Below the pieces are notes generated by a model, which saw only the letters and a list, made by a program, of their open reading frames with translations, was not told the DNA's origin and made no database searches. A stretch of DNA of 64,000 bases from Strigops habroptila (lineage: Eukaryota; Chordata; Aves; Psittaciformes; Psittacidae), in contig NC_044302.2 of NCBI RefSeq assembly GCF_004027225.2, forward strand, positions 35,789,449 to 35,853,448, written 5' to 3'. Made by a program: the position numbers and the translations under genes. This document shows, piece by piece, positions 34,351 to 46,301 of the stretch. Numbering within the stretch: position 1 is the first letter of the stretch; every line of letters starts with the position of its first letter.

Positions 34351-35165
34351 CTTGACACGCTTGAGAGGTGGGGCAATGCCAACCTCATGAAGTTCAAGCC
34401 AAGTGCAAGGTCCTACACTTGGGCTGGAGCAATCCCAGGCACAGCTACAGGTTGGGCAGAGAAGTGATTGAGAGCAGCCCTGCGGAGAAGGACTTGGGGG
34501 TGTTGGTTGATGAGAAACTGAACATGAGCCAGCTTGTGCCCGCAGCCCGAAAAGCCAACCGTGTGCTGGGCTGCATCAAAAGAAGCGTGACCAGCAGGTC
34601 GAAGGAGGTGATCCTGCCCCTCTACTCTGCTCCCGTGAGACCTCACTTGGGGCACTGTGTGCAGTTCTGGTGTGCCCAACAGAAAAAGGACATGGAGCTG
34701 TTGGAGCAAGTCCAGAGGAGGGCCACAAGGATGATAAGGGCGCTGGATCACCTCCCGTATGAAGACAGGCTGAGAAAATTGGGGCTGTTCAGCCTGGAGA
34801 AGAGAAGGCTGCGTGGAGACCTCATAGCAGCCTTCTGGTATCTGAAGGGGTCCTTAAGGATACTGGAGAGGGACTCTTCATCAGGGACTGTAGTGATAGG
34901 ACAAGGGGTAATGGGTTCAAACTTAAATAGGGGAAGTTCAGGTTAGATATAAGGAATAAGTTCTTTACAGTGAGGGTGGCGAGGCACTGGAATGGGTTGC
35001 CCAAGGAAGTTGTGAATGCTCCATCCCTGACAGTGTTCAAGGCCAGGTTAGACAGAGCCTTGGGCGACATGGTTTAGTGCAAGGTGTCCCTGCCTGTGGC
35101 AGGGAGATTGGAACTAGATGATGTTAAGGTCCTTTCCAACCCAAACTATTCTATGATTCTATGAT
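34351..35165 (+). mobile_element. CR1 LINE, about 815 bp, plus strand, near-identical to 16373-17193
   Basis: It starts abruptly at CTTGACACGCTTGAGAGG (34351) and ends with two octamers at about 35165. Aligned by eye with 16373-17186 there are about 11 substitutions and no indels. A stretch of nearly 400 bases is identical. A 192-codon frame (34368-34946) remains open and matches the frame in the first copy except for two residues. It encodes only the C-terminal part of ORF2, without the catalytic core. Confidence 0.97.
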
Positions 35166-38100
35166 CTCCCTTTCCCTGCCTTTTTATTTTGGCCTTATCT
35201 GACCTTTCGATTTGTTCCTTGCTTGCTGCTCCTACTCCACTTCTTTGTACATTGCACAGAATAGTGCAGTTCCAGCCCAATAAATTATAATTAGTTGAAT
35301 TTCTGGAGAAGTATCTGATTCAGAGAGTAATGGTCCTGCTGTACAGAAGAAGAACCAGTTAAAATAAGGAAGACAAGTACTAGGGTCTGTATTGGTATTT
35401 TTGTTTTGCTTTCTCTTTTAAGGCTGAGGTTTGTCTGTATTTTTGTTTAGCATAGAATTAGAAGATTTGTGGGTGGAGGAAAAGCAGTCCATACAGTGAT
35501 GTGTGGATAATGGGGTAGTCTCTGCTTTTGGTAAAATGTTCCCAAATTAGTTGAAATTTTAGCTAATGAAGTGCTGTGACTTGGATTGAAATCTGCAAGA
35601 TGACAGTTAGAAAAGTACTGACTTGTATTTTTTAGTATTCTGGCAAAAAAAACCCTTCTTACTGTGGTTCATTTTATGACTTTTAAAAGTTCTCACTTCT
35701 TGCACGTTAACTGCTCTCCTACATCATCAGTGTGCAACAGAATTACAGTGCTGCAGTTCCAAGGTTGTCCAAATAATTTCACATCACCTTTACCCACAGT
35801 AGAAGTTCAAAGTAGCCTTTACCTTTCTCTAAACTCAATCTGGAAAGGCAGTCAAACTGCCTAAAGTTAGTGGACAAAAGCCCAGGTTGCTACATTAACT
35901 CCAAATTATGTCATTAGCAGCCTATAAACCTGTATCTCCAATCTATTAGAAAAGTATCACTGTTTATATGCTACTCACCTGGAGGTGGTCTCCCCTGTTC
36001 TTTTAAAACTATCATTGCTAACAGTAATGTAGAAGAGATGGGAATAAGCACTAATGTGAAGGCAATGTGCAACACAGATATTCAGTTATAAACAAACAAA
36101 CAATTACTTTATTGCAGACTGACTTCTGGGAAAGAATTGTTTTGTGAAATATGCAGGCCAGGCCATGTAAATGACAAAATCTGATAAATTGTCACACATG
36201 CCATACGTTATAGCCTTGGTTCAGAAGCTCCCCACAGGCAAGTTTTGAGAAACATATCATTGCAAATTTCCTTCTTTCCTTCTTTCTTATTCCTGCTGAT
36301 TTCTAAACAGACCCAAAGTGATTTGCAGAATAGGGTCAAATTTGACAGTGCCTTTAGATTAAAACCAAAATCAAATCAGCAAAAAACTTATAGAAAACAT
36401 AAACATAGAGTCTTTTCATTTACATACATCTCAGAAGTAATGGCATCTTTACCTGAAGTTTCACTGGGTGTTTTTAAATGGAACTGACATTTTAGTTAGA
36501 AATGATGCATTTGCTTATAGAGTCACAAGTGTTAACTGAAAAGGTTCTAAAAAGGATCAACCAGATGAAAATGGAGAGAGGACACTCTTCGAGTGAAACA
36601 CAAATGATTTTCTGGCTGAATCCTAAAGAGAAAAAGCCCTCTGAGGTGAGCTGAAGTCTCCGTTTAAAAGATGTTTATGTAATTCAGAATGTCCCAGTTT
36701 TGCTCTCAGCATCTTTATGCCAGACCAATATTGAAAATGTGCTCTGTCAAAACCTGAGAGGCTGCTGATTGCCTTCTGTGCAGTGTTGACCTTTAGGATC
36801 AAGAATTTTCTTTGCATGAGGTAAACATAAAACACAGCAGTACTCCTCTGAAGCTAGATCAGCAATATTATCCCTTTCAGAAATTATGCTTAGTCCCCAC
36901 TTTCACAGTGCTGACTCAGTGATGTTTATATTTATTAGCTACTTTATAGTAGTATGAGTATTCCATATGAACAATATCTTTAAGGAATAATTTAATATCC
37001 CAGAGTAGAAGTTACTTCTCTTTCATCTCTTGTTTTTTACTTACCAGCTGCCATAGATGTAGCCCTGAAACCAAACCTGTATGATTTCATAAAGGATTTC
37101 CAGAGAAACAATTACTTCTTCTACTCCCACAAATGTTACTAGGGAGCAAGTACCAGTCTGCAGCAAATAACATTCATTACAATTAAACTTTGCCATTGAC
37201 GTCTAACTGCACAATTGCATATTTAATCTGAAATACCTACTAACACCGAGCTAATTATATTCCTATGAAGAGCAGCATGCCAAAGTTAAAGAAAAGCCTG
37301 TTAAAAATTCAAGATGGTCTGCTTCCTCCATACTTTGCTCATTTTCTCCCTTGAATTTCTCTGCTGCAGACTTTTCAATCTTTATGCTAGTCTCTGTAAC
37401 CACACCAGCATCAGACGAAGAGGGGCACATGATCTCTTGGCTGTAGAAATGGAAATAAAACTGATTTTTTCCTTTATTGTAATTTGTATACAATTTATGG
37501 GAAAACGTGGAGTTCAGGGTTTCTGAACAATTGTTGATTGCATCATTGTATAAAGTGATCAAACCTGCAGGTGAAGGAAGCCAGTCAGACATTCATTCAG
37601 GTCTTGTCAGTTCAGATTTAGCTCAAAGAACTGTACTAAAACTCCAATATAGTGATTACTATATATTGCAAGGGAAATATGGGATGGAAAGTTTCTGCTA
37701 TAACTGTATTTTGTTGGCTAAAAAAAAAAAATAAATTAAAAAAAATTAGCCCAATAAAGTTGGGATTAAATAACTTAAAGCTATTGGAACATTCATAAAG
37801 ATGAACCATATGAGAATTTGGAGAATTCCCTTCATAATTTTAAATTACTTTTTATCAATTCATCCACATTGCATCAGAAGCCAATAAGTTATGTTTGATG
37901 TTAATGCACAGGTACTATATCAGATCTGAGGCCTAAGTAGTTGAGTGCATTTGTCTCTTAGAGCAACTAGATAGAGATACATTTGATAGCTGTGCAAAAA
38001 GCAGTCTGGTAGGAAGAAAATTTTTCTTCCACATTAGGTCTTCTCTTTCATCTCAAATAGCAAAAGTAACTGAACTCATAAAGTGAAGTTAAAATTTAAA

Positions 38101-39770
38101 AAGATACTGTTTGATGGTGGTCCTCTTATCTGCGTGAAAGTCAGCTCTGCAAAACTTCCTAAATTCTTGGCTTCACCTCTGAAGAAGAATGCTTACAAAG
38201 CTTGCTTTAATTAAGTTTAGTAATAGCTGGGTTGGCTCTAGAATAAGGAAAACCACACAAAGTACTGCAAGTGCTTTAAAATGCACAAAACAAGGAAAAC
38301 CTAGGTAATTGACATAAACTGCTTTCATGTAATATTGAAAACACAAATAATTCTTCATCTCAGATTTTCCTTGGGGAAAGTCTGCAAAAAAAGAATCTTT
38401 GTTTCTTTGCTTGTTTCTTCACTAGAATAAAGAACATTTTTTATCTCATTTCAGGACTGAACATACAATCTCACATACATCCGTTGCTTGGTATGGCCTG
38501 ACCCCTTAAACATACTAGAGGACAATCTTCAGGATTATTAAGCAAGAATGATTCCTAGAAACAGATTTACACTTCCACATTCAATTAAATGCATAATGAA
38601 TTACTGCCTTTTAAATGTTTATGTATTACTATAATCCTCCTGATGATATGATATTAAGTATCTCATTTGCCAGAGTTAATGGGTAGAATGCAGATGCTAC
38701 AAACATACTTCTGAGGGGTGGTCTGAATGCTAACATGAAAGTAAAACTTACTTTTGGACAGACAATTACCCTGATGGCTACATGTGGCTTGACAAAGAAT
38801 GATGCAGCTTGAATGCAACCAGCTGAGCCGAGGGAAACTGTCCTTAGCCTGTTAAGTGTCATGTTGTATGAGTTAGGAGCAAGCATGTAAATAAAGATAT
38901 GCTCCCATATCTCTTCTTTAAAGGGAACACAGATAAAAGCCAGCATATCAGGTGGTTTATGCCCATATAGTAGCCTGTACTACCTGGTAGAATTTGGAAA
39001 GGTGGAGGTTAGTTGTAATAGTCAAATAGGCAAGAACTGTAGCTCCAGTTGAAGCAATAGTTTTTTACACATAAATTTCACATATTTTGCTTTTCAGTGT
39101 TTATAACTTGGGCTGGTACAGGATTTTGACATGTGGTAAGGCCGCCTAAGTTGTGTTTCGGACATGTGTTTGGGGCCCCTCAGCAGCCCCACAGTAGACA
39201 GCTCTACCCATCTATTCATCCACTGTGGTCAAAAGCATCAAACCCATACCCATGTCCATTCTGTGAGCAGTACCTATGCGGCAGAACTATTAGGAAAAAA
39301 AATAAGATGTGGCTTTTGCTAGGCACCACTGTAAACCCCAGGAGTAGAGGTGGAGCAGAGGGAACCTGAAGCAGACAGCCGTCGGGGGGAGCTGGGACTG
39401 TGTTCAGCCCAGCACATGCGCTGCAGTTTGATCCGTGCTCCTATCTCCTGCATGCATGAGAAATGGCAGCTGGTCCTAGCTGCAGCGTGAAGGCAGGAGC
39501 TGCCAGCGCTTCTTGGCAGCACATCAGTCAGATGATTTGAGGGGGAAAACTGGCTTATTATCTGAGTAGGTGTCTTAAAAGAGACCAAACTCCTTGCTCT
39601 TAATTAACCGTTTTCTTAAGGCAGTGAGCTGAAGTGAAAAATTAAAATCATTGTTGAAACAACATAAATACTGTAGGTTGTGGAAATAATAGAAACTGGA
39701 TGTAGCAAGTTTGATCATGTCACTTGTGTTTCACTCACTGTTTGTCTTCCCCCTCACATTTGCTAGAGTT

Positions 39771-39820
39771 AGTGCATCTTACTTACAATTAAGGTAGTGC
39801 ATCTTGCTTAAAATCAAACC
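39771..39820. repeat. 25-bp tandem duplication, imperfect
   Basis: AGTGCATCTTACTTACAATT... (39771-39795) is followed by AGTGCATCTTGCTTAAAATC... (39796-39820), with a few differences. Confidence 0.8.
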
Positions 39821-40381
39821 TTAGGGTCATGGGCCAGAGGCTACAGGCTGCAACTAACTTCTTCTGATGCTGTTATTAGGTTACATGCAGCCACAAAGCT
39901 AGTAGTTTTAGCACAGCCCCATCAGAGTGTAACAAGCAAACAGTCATGGTTCAGAGTTTTACATACTAGTCTGCTTACACCCATGGAAACCAGTGTGCTT
40001 AAAAATACATTAAATGTTTTAAATTGAGTACAGAAAAAGAAAAAAAAAAAGATAAAACTATTTGAAGTGTAAAGCATTGAAGCCTTTAGTTTATTAACAT
40101 GGTATTGCTTTCCTGTTATTTCTTTTCCAGTTAGGCAGGGAGAGATTGCTGTAAGTAAAAAAAGCACCTATCAAATCTTGTTCTTTCAGACACTACTAAA
40201 AATAACTAAAATTTCCCATCTGAAGTGAAAACTCAGTTGTGTTAGGCAGCTATTCTTAGAGATGTTGGTTTAAGCCTGGGAGGCAACAGCAAGCTACACA
40301 TACATAAGAGGGGACAACACCCGCAGCTTTTTTACCCATTGCGAACACGCTAGTGAGGCTGGTGCTAGAGAAACTCAGTTC

Positions 40382-40410
40382 AGATCATGTGCTTAACTAG
40401 CACATGATCT
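40382..40410. repeat. perfect inverted repeat, 11-bp arms, 7-nt loop
   Basis: AGATCATGTGC, loop TTAACTA, GCACATGATCT. All 11 pairs match. It is not part of a tRNA or any RNA family I recognise. Confidence 0.9.
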
Positions 40411-41294
40411 CACTAGTCGCATGAAATCCACCTGGTCTCTGTGCAGCAGCCCACTGCGCCTCTTCTATTTGCTGCTGTGGCCACCAGCCAGTGCGCAGAA
40501 GACCTGGTTTTAGCGAACAAAGAGTGAGAGGCAAGGGGAGTGAAGCACCCTTGTGGGGGGAAGGATCCTGCTGCTGTCAGGGTTCAGTTGAGCAACACCC
40601 TACCTCCAGTGCAACCTTGCAGATCTCCCCCTTGGCCATACTCACGTGGCCAGTATGTGCCCTCCCTGCCAAGCACCTTGGGCAGGCATTTGCCAGCTTG
40701 CATCGGGCATGGAGCAGGTATTCGTTACTGTCCTGCAAGCATCCTGTGATGTTTCTTCTGCCCAGAAAAAATGTGGAAAATGTGTCTTGCTGACTGGGGC
40801 TAGCTGCTTCCTCAGTCTGACCCCATCAGGGCTGGTCTGGATGCAAAGGATGCAAAAGTGCATGTGAAAGAAAGGTATGCGGACCACGCTTCCCCTTTCT
40901 GGATGATGTTCTTAGGTATGTTGACCAACATCCTTCTTTTCTGGCCACTGAAACCAGGAAGGTGAAGTGGTATGGGGTAAAAATGAAGATACCAGGAGAT
41001 AGAGCAGCTGGAATCAGGATAGATTAAAATCAAAAGCTTTAGATCATTAATTCTTCCACAATTCTATGTTTCTCACTAAGTACTTTTAAATTACTTGAAG
41101 TGAAATGGAGGCCTGAGCAACCTCATCCCTCTCTTGATTTATTTACCCATAGGGTCAAAAATACACGCATCTTTCATCTCATGTTCCTTTCTTTTTTTCT
41201 TTTTTTTGTTTGCTATACATGAAATGAAAATGGTTGTTGGTGATTACTAGTCTGCAAATGCAAAGGTCTTCCAAGACATTCAGCCTTCTGCAGC

Positions 41295-41930
41295 ATTATG
41301 AACTACCTGCATGGCTGTGACACTGCCAGAGAAATTTGTGCTGTTTTTCTTGAGCATATCTGAGATTTTCCAAGATGCCCTACAGCAGTGGCTCAGCTTT
41401 TAGAAAACACTTCCTAATGTTAAACCTAAAGCTCCCACCAAGATATAGGCTCTTTGTTTCCTGCCCTCACTCTCTCATGGGCCAGGAAACAAGATTTTTC
41501 CCCTGTACCTCTGCAACTGCCTTTTTTATACTTCAGTAATGTTGTCATGTTCCCCCCACATTGAATTAAACAGCCATATTTCTTACAGTCTTTCCTTGCT
41601 GAGTACATTTTCTAGACCTCTGGATATTCTCACACTCTTTTCTTTTTCGTATTCTCTCACCCAAAATTAGATACAGCAGTTAGACTGAGGTTTAGCAAAT
41701 GCTGACTGTAGTGGAATGAGTACTGTATGAGCCTTACAGGTTACGCCTCTATTTGTATTTTAGTACAATGCTTTTCTAGAAACCAAACTGCTGGTAGCTT
41801 CAGATCCAGTATGGTCCCCAGATCCTCTTCTACAGAAGTTCTACCCCAAAATTTGGGTATCTGTCTAAGCATTGAGTGACATTGTCTGCATATAGTTCTG
41901 TCTTCTTATTGAACAACACCTGCTTAAGTA
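41295..41930 (-). mobile_element. probable ancient CR1 relic, minus strand
   Basis: A decayed version of the minus-strand CR1 pattern: ACACTTCCTAATGTTAAACC near 41410, TACCTCTGCAACTGCC and TTATACTTCAGTAATG near 41505-41540, then TTTCCTTGCTGAG. A stretch around 41665-41725 matches the position of the 'additional hits' segment. Similarity is by recall of the family and is too weak for exact limits. Confidence 0.55.
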
Positions 41931-41933
41931 AAT

Positions 41934-41964
41934 AATCAATCAATTGATCGATTGATCAATCAAT
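41934..41964. repeat. ATCA/ATTG short tetranucleotide repeat with internal palindrome
   Basis: AATCAATCAATTGATCGATT followed by GATCAATCAAT. It contains the palindrome ATTGATCAAT at 41951-41960. Confidence 0.85.
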
Positions 41965-42512
41965 CCGTTTTCAAGATTGTCAGTTTTAACTGTTCATGCT
42001 GTTCCCCAGTGCCACTGCCTGTACTGTTAGCTCAGTGCTTAGAATTCTATCGGATTGCTACCTAGTTCAATGTCCTAGTTGCTGAAAATGTTTATTTGCA
42101 CAAAGAAAAGGCCTTAATTTACGTTTCTGTATGTGCATGTTTTTGTATGCCTGTGTTTTTGTAGTAAATCGCTGAGCACTTTTCTGGTATGGTTTTCCAA
42201 TTTTGCAGCCACCAAACAGTATTTCATCCTGACCTGGTTTCACTGGTTTGCTTATAAAAAGATGGCATCAGCCAATGTCAAAAAACATAACGAAAGGCAA
42301 GATTTATGGCTTCTACTGTTTTTTCACAAGACTTCTACCTTACTGTAGAGTAAATGAGATTGGTTGGATGTGATTTTGTTCTCAGAGAATCTTTTCTGAT
42401 TGTTAAAAAATGGTTTATATAACATTAGTAGGTCCTTTTGTTTCGAACTTTCAAACTTTTGGTATTTTTTCTTTAAAATTTTGCTGATTGGTTAATTTAA
42501 TTGACTAAGGCA
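41965..42512. other. intergenic, no gene recognised
   Basis: AT-rich, nothing recognisable. Confidence 0.5.
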
Positions 42513-42614
42513 AACTGGTTTAGTGCAAGGTGTCCCTGCTGATGGCAGAGGGGTTGGAACTAGATGATCTTAAGGTCCTTTCCAACCCTAACTATTCTAT
42601 AATTCTGTGATTCT
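42513..42614 (+). mobile_element. CR1 3'-end fragment, plus strand
   Basis: TGGTTTAGTGCAAGGTGTCC through GGTTGGAACTAGATGATC to ATTCTATAATTCTGTGATTC. It matches the 3' UTR of the copies at 15715 and 34351, so it is the same or a close subfamily, with extreme 5' truncation. Confidence 0.94.
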
Positions 42615-45600
42615 CTTTACTTTCACAGCTTGAAGTAAAAGCCTCTGCACAATACCCTGTGGTGTATAGCAGGATTTGGAAACTTCTGTTGCAAGGCGTT
42701 GCTGACTCTCGAGACAGATCAGCTTATCCAAATTACTTTAAGGATTAGATTACATGAAACAGGATAAAACAATGGCAAAATCCCATACCTCAGAACCAGC
42801 AATAAGAATAGCAAGCAACTCACCCAGGGAGAATAACTTGGGCAGAGAAAGACTTAGTTGTGTTAGTGTAATTACTCTGAGTTTTGACTACCAATAGTGA
42901 CCATTGTTATTAAAAGCTATGATAGGATTTTTGCAACTATGTCTTGGAAAGCTGTGAGTAACTTTAGGCAGTCGGGGAATAGCTTACGTTAGGAGTAGAC
43001 CCGAAAAAAGCAAAAATAAACAAAGTAGACACAACAGGTAAATAAGTCAGTGCTTAACATACAGGCAGAAGGAAGAACTATAGATGAGCCTAGAAAATGT
43101 TACCACTAGAATAAAGGAACATAATTCAAGGAAAATCTGTGAGCTGAGTCAAGTGGTGTTAGCTATAACAGATATTTCATAACTGTAGAGATCAGAAGTG
43201 TCAGTAATCAGTCTCTTGAGTCATTGTAGTAGCAGTGTGTAGAACGGAGTTACGACAACCATTGCGTGCATCTTTCATACTTCCATGAATCAGATATACC
43301 ATGTATTTAGTGTTTCAGTCACTAAGGTGCCCCTGCAGCCCTGATGTGGAGCATGAAAGTAGTTTTTTGTAGAGAAATTGTAATAAAAATGGGCCATGAA
43401 GCACGAGGAGGCAGGTTGAGGTGGGGGATTACATATTTTGAGTGCCAAAAAGTACGTTCCAACATGGAACCTGTAGGTGGTTTCTTTTTACTTCTTCTTT
43501 TTTGTTATTTTATTCAGAGCGACTTGCCTTAGTTTGCATAAGAAATCAGTGAACTTGGTCAGTTTCCCATACTTTTTTAATGTCATGCTCCGGCCTTTGG
43601 GCTATTTTCAATGCACATTTTTAACTTGTCCTCAGAGAATTCTGCAGTCTTCCACATTACGAAACCTAATAATCAGTATTATTTCCGCTTACATCTGGAA
43701 AAAGGAGGCACAGAAAAGTTCAAGCTACATTTTCAAAAGCAACCTTTTTCTAGTGGTCTATCAGGGACTACATCTTTGGAAGATTTAAGCATATCGACCT
43801 CTTAAAACACTGTGAATATTCCTGGCTCTTGGGCAGCAAGCAGCATGGGTATGCTGGTGCTGGGGAGTAGGCTTTTGCTGGTGCAGCCATTAACTTTCTC
43901 CCTTGGGGATTTTAACTCTAGCTTTACAACTGCTTACTTTTATTAGAGTTAATAATCTTTGTGAATGCTCAGAGAGCACTGTGTGGGTCAGATATCGAGC
44001 TGGAGTGCTTAGCTCATTCAGCGTTAAATTTTCTCTTTAATCCTTCTTATGAGTGCTGGGCAATGCAGCAATCAATTAAGAAAATAGCACAACACTGAAC
44101 ATACATGACTGTTCAGACAGGCAACGTGAGGTGCATACTCCCGCAAATGCCATGGTCCAGGACAGTGACATATGTAATTTTGTTTCATAAAATAAAAACA
44201 TATTTTTAGCAACTAGCAGAAGATAAGGGAGTTCTGAGTGCATTGGATAAAGCAGTTTCTTTGACCTACTACTTCTTTTTGTTTGCTTTCTTTTCAGTAG
44301 CATCCACATATCATTCTGGAAATAGGAATGAAATCAGAAAATCAGTTTGTAGCACAGGCTTGGTGTGGAGGTGGTGTACTTCAGGGTAGTACCAGTTGAG
44401 GCCTGCAAGGTTGAAGGTGAATAGGGTAGTCCCAGTTAGCCACAAATACATGACTCCAAAATATACTGTAAGAAGCTGATTGCTACCGAGAGCCATTTCA
44501 TAAGTCACCCCTCTCTCAGGTGCAAATAAAAGGCACCCATTGTAGCCTGGAGTTATTTTGACACACTGGCATACGGAGGGTACAGCATTGCTAGCTTTTG
44601 CCCTCTAAGATCCCAAATTGTCAAAAAGGATCTGTTCCATAGCACAGGAATTGTTCGTGGTGCATAACTGTAGAGATAACATAACATCTCTAGGAAATGA
44701 GAGATGCCTAGTGCCATTCACTTTTCTGCTGACTCCCAGAGAGACAGGAGTCGGTCTTGTCTTGCTCCCTTCCCTCCTGCTTGTATTGTAAAAGCAAACT
44801 CCTGGCTCAGAAATAGGCCCTTAATCCACTTTCCTCTTCCACACTGAACTTGCATAATCTGCAACACAGCCAGGCCAAATGTGGTTATTTATAATCCAGC
44901 AAAATTCTGGCCTGCTGTCTGCATTGCCCCAGAGGGAGTTTCCTGAAGTGCAGGAGAGTGTGATGTTCACCATCATACTTGTCGTAGTTTGCTCTAAGAA
45001 TAGTAGTGCTAAAACTTATGTACCTAAAATGTAGCAAAATGGTCTTTTTAAATACATATTTTACCTTAAATACTATCCTGAGTATAGTTTAATTCATTGT
45101 ATTTTAGTGTCAAAAATGATTGAATGCTTTTATTGTATGAGTTAGTATTGCAATAACATGTTCTGACACGAACATTTTTGCTTATCACCAATAGTTTGTT
45201 ATTGCTGTGAGGCCTCTGGGGAAATGTTTTTCTTGGTTTTGTGTGATATTCCTATTCTAACACATTAGTTACTGTTTTCTGGAGTTTAAGACTTTAAGTA
45301 TAACTGTAAAACAGTATGTTATTCACCGAAGGGTGAGGGAAAAAAACCCACAAGGGTAATATTCTACCAGTCATCAGAAATCCAGTTACTTAATGGCACT
45401 GCATCATCGAGGGAGAACTTATGCTTATGGAGATGGTTTGTTCATGGGCTGTGCAGGAGCAGGTTTGGTGCTTCATGTGTAATTGTGAGAGATAGAAATA
45501 AACCCAGCTTTCTGAAGTGGGTTCACATGTACCATTCTGAAAAAAAAAATAAAAAGAAAAGTTGCATGATTTTCAGAAGTAGTCAAAGATCTTACCTGCT

Positions 45601-46054
45601 CTTGGAGATAATGTTACTGCATTGTACACGAACAAGGCAGGAGCACAAAATAATAGGGCATTGACTTTGCAGCAGGTAACTCCAGGTAGGAGTTACCACA
45701 GGAGAGTTGTGTCCCCTTGTGCCTTCCTTGTGGCTCAGCAGAAGAAAGACCCATTCTTGATGCCACTCCTAGGTCATCTTTGCTGGTCAAGCACATTAGA
45801 GCAGTGCAAAGCCCAATAAAGCAGTTGGGGAAAAATGGGTTTTCAGGGAACCTGTGTTACGACTTCTTTCCCTGGGCCATAATCCCTAAATCAGTACAAG
45901 GTTACTCCCTGTCCAAAATTTCCCTAATAGCTGATTAAGTGGAGTTTAAACTTACAGGTCCCAGAGTGTCCCAGCAAGAAGATGAGCTGTGGTTCATGTC
46001 ATTCTTACACACAAGAGCAGTGCAGTCTCTGATGAGGTAACATCACAGCACAAT
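42615..46054. other. intergenic, no gene recognised
   Basis: About 3.4 kb without recognised genes or repeat families. Confidence 0.5.
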
Positions 46055-46301
46055 TATAGAATCATAGAATCATAGAACAGTTTGGGTTGAAAGGGATCTT
46101 AAGCTCATCCAGTTCCAACTTCCCTGCCATGGGCAGGGACACCTTCCACTAGACCAGGTTGCTCCAAGTTGCATCCAACCTGGCCTTGAATGTTTGCAGG
46201 GGTGGGGCATCCACCACCTCTCTAGGCAACCTGTGCCAGTGTTTCACCACCCTCATTATAAAAACTTTCTTCCTATATCTAGTCTGAATCTAACTCTTTT
46301 A
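46055..46301 (-). mobile_element. CR1 fragment, about 247 bp, minus strand
   Basis: It starts with two clean octamers (TAGAATCATAGAATCATAG). The inverse 3' UTR (CCATGGGCAGGGACACC, GCATCCACCACCTC) follows, up to the inverted RKKVF-type ORF2 segment near 46285. Confidence 0.95.

Larger units (their letters stand above)
35166..41294. other. intergenic, no gene recognised
   Basis: About 6 kb, mostly AT-rich, with slightly GC-richer patches at about 39120-39540 and 40300-40900. No exon can be supported. Contains a 25-bp tandem duplication (39771-39820) and a perfect hairpin (40382-40410). Confidence 0.5.
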
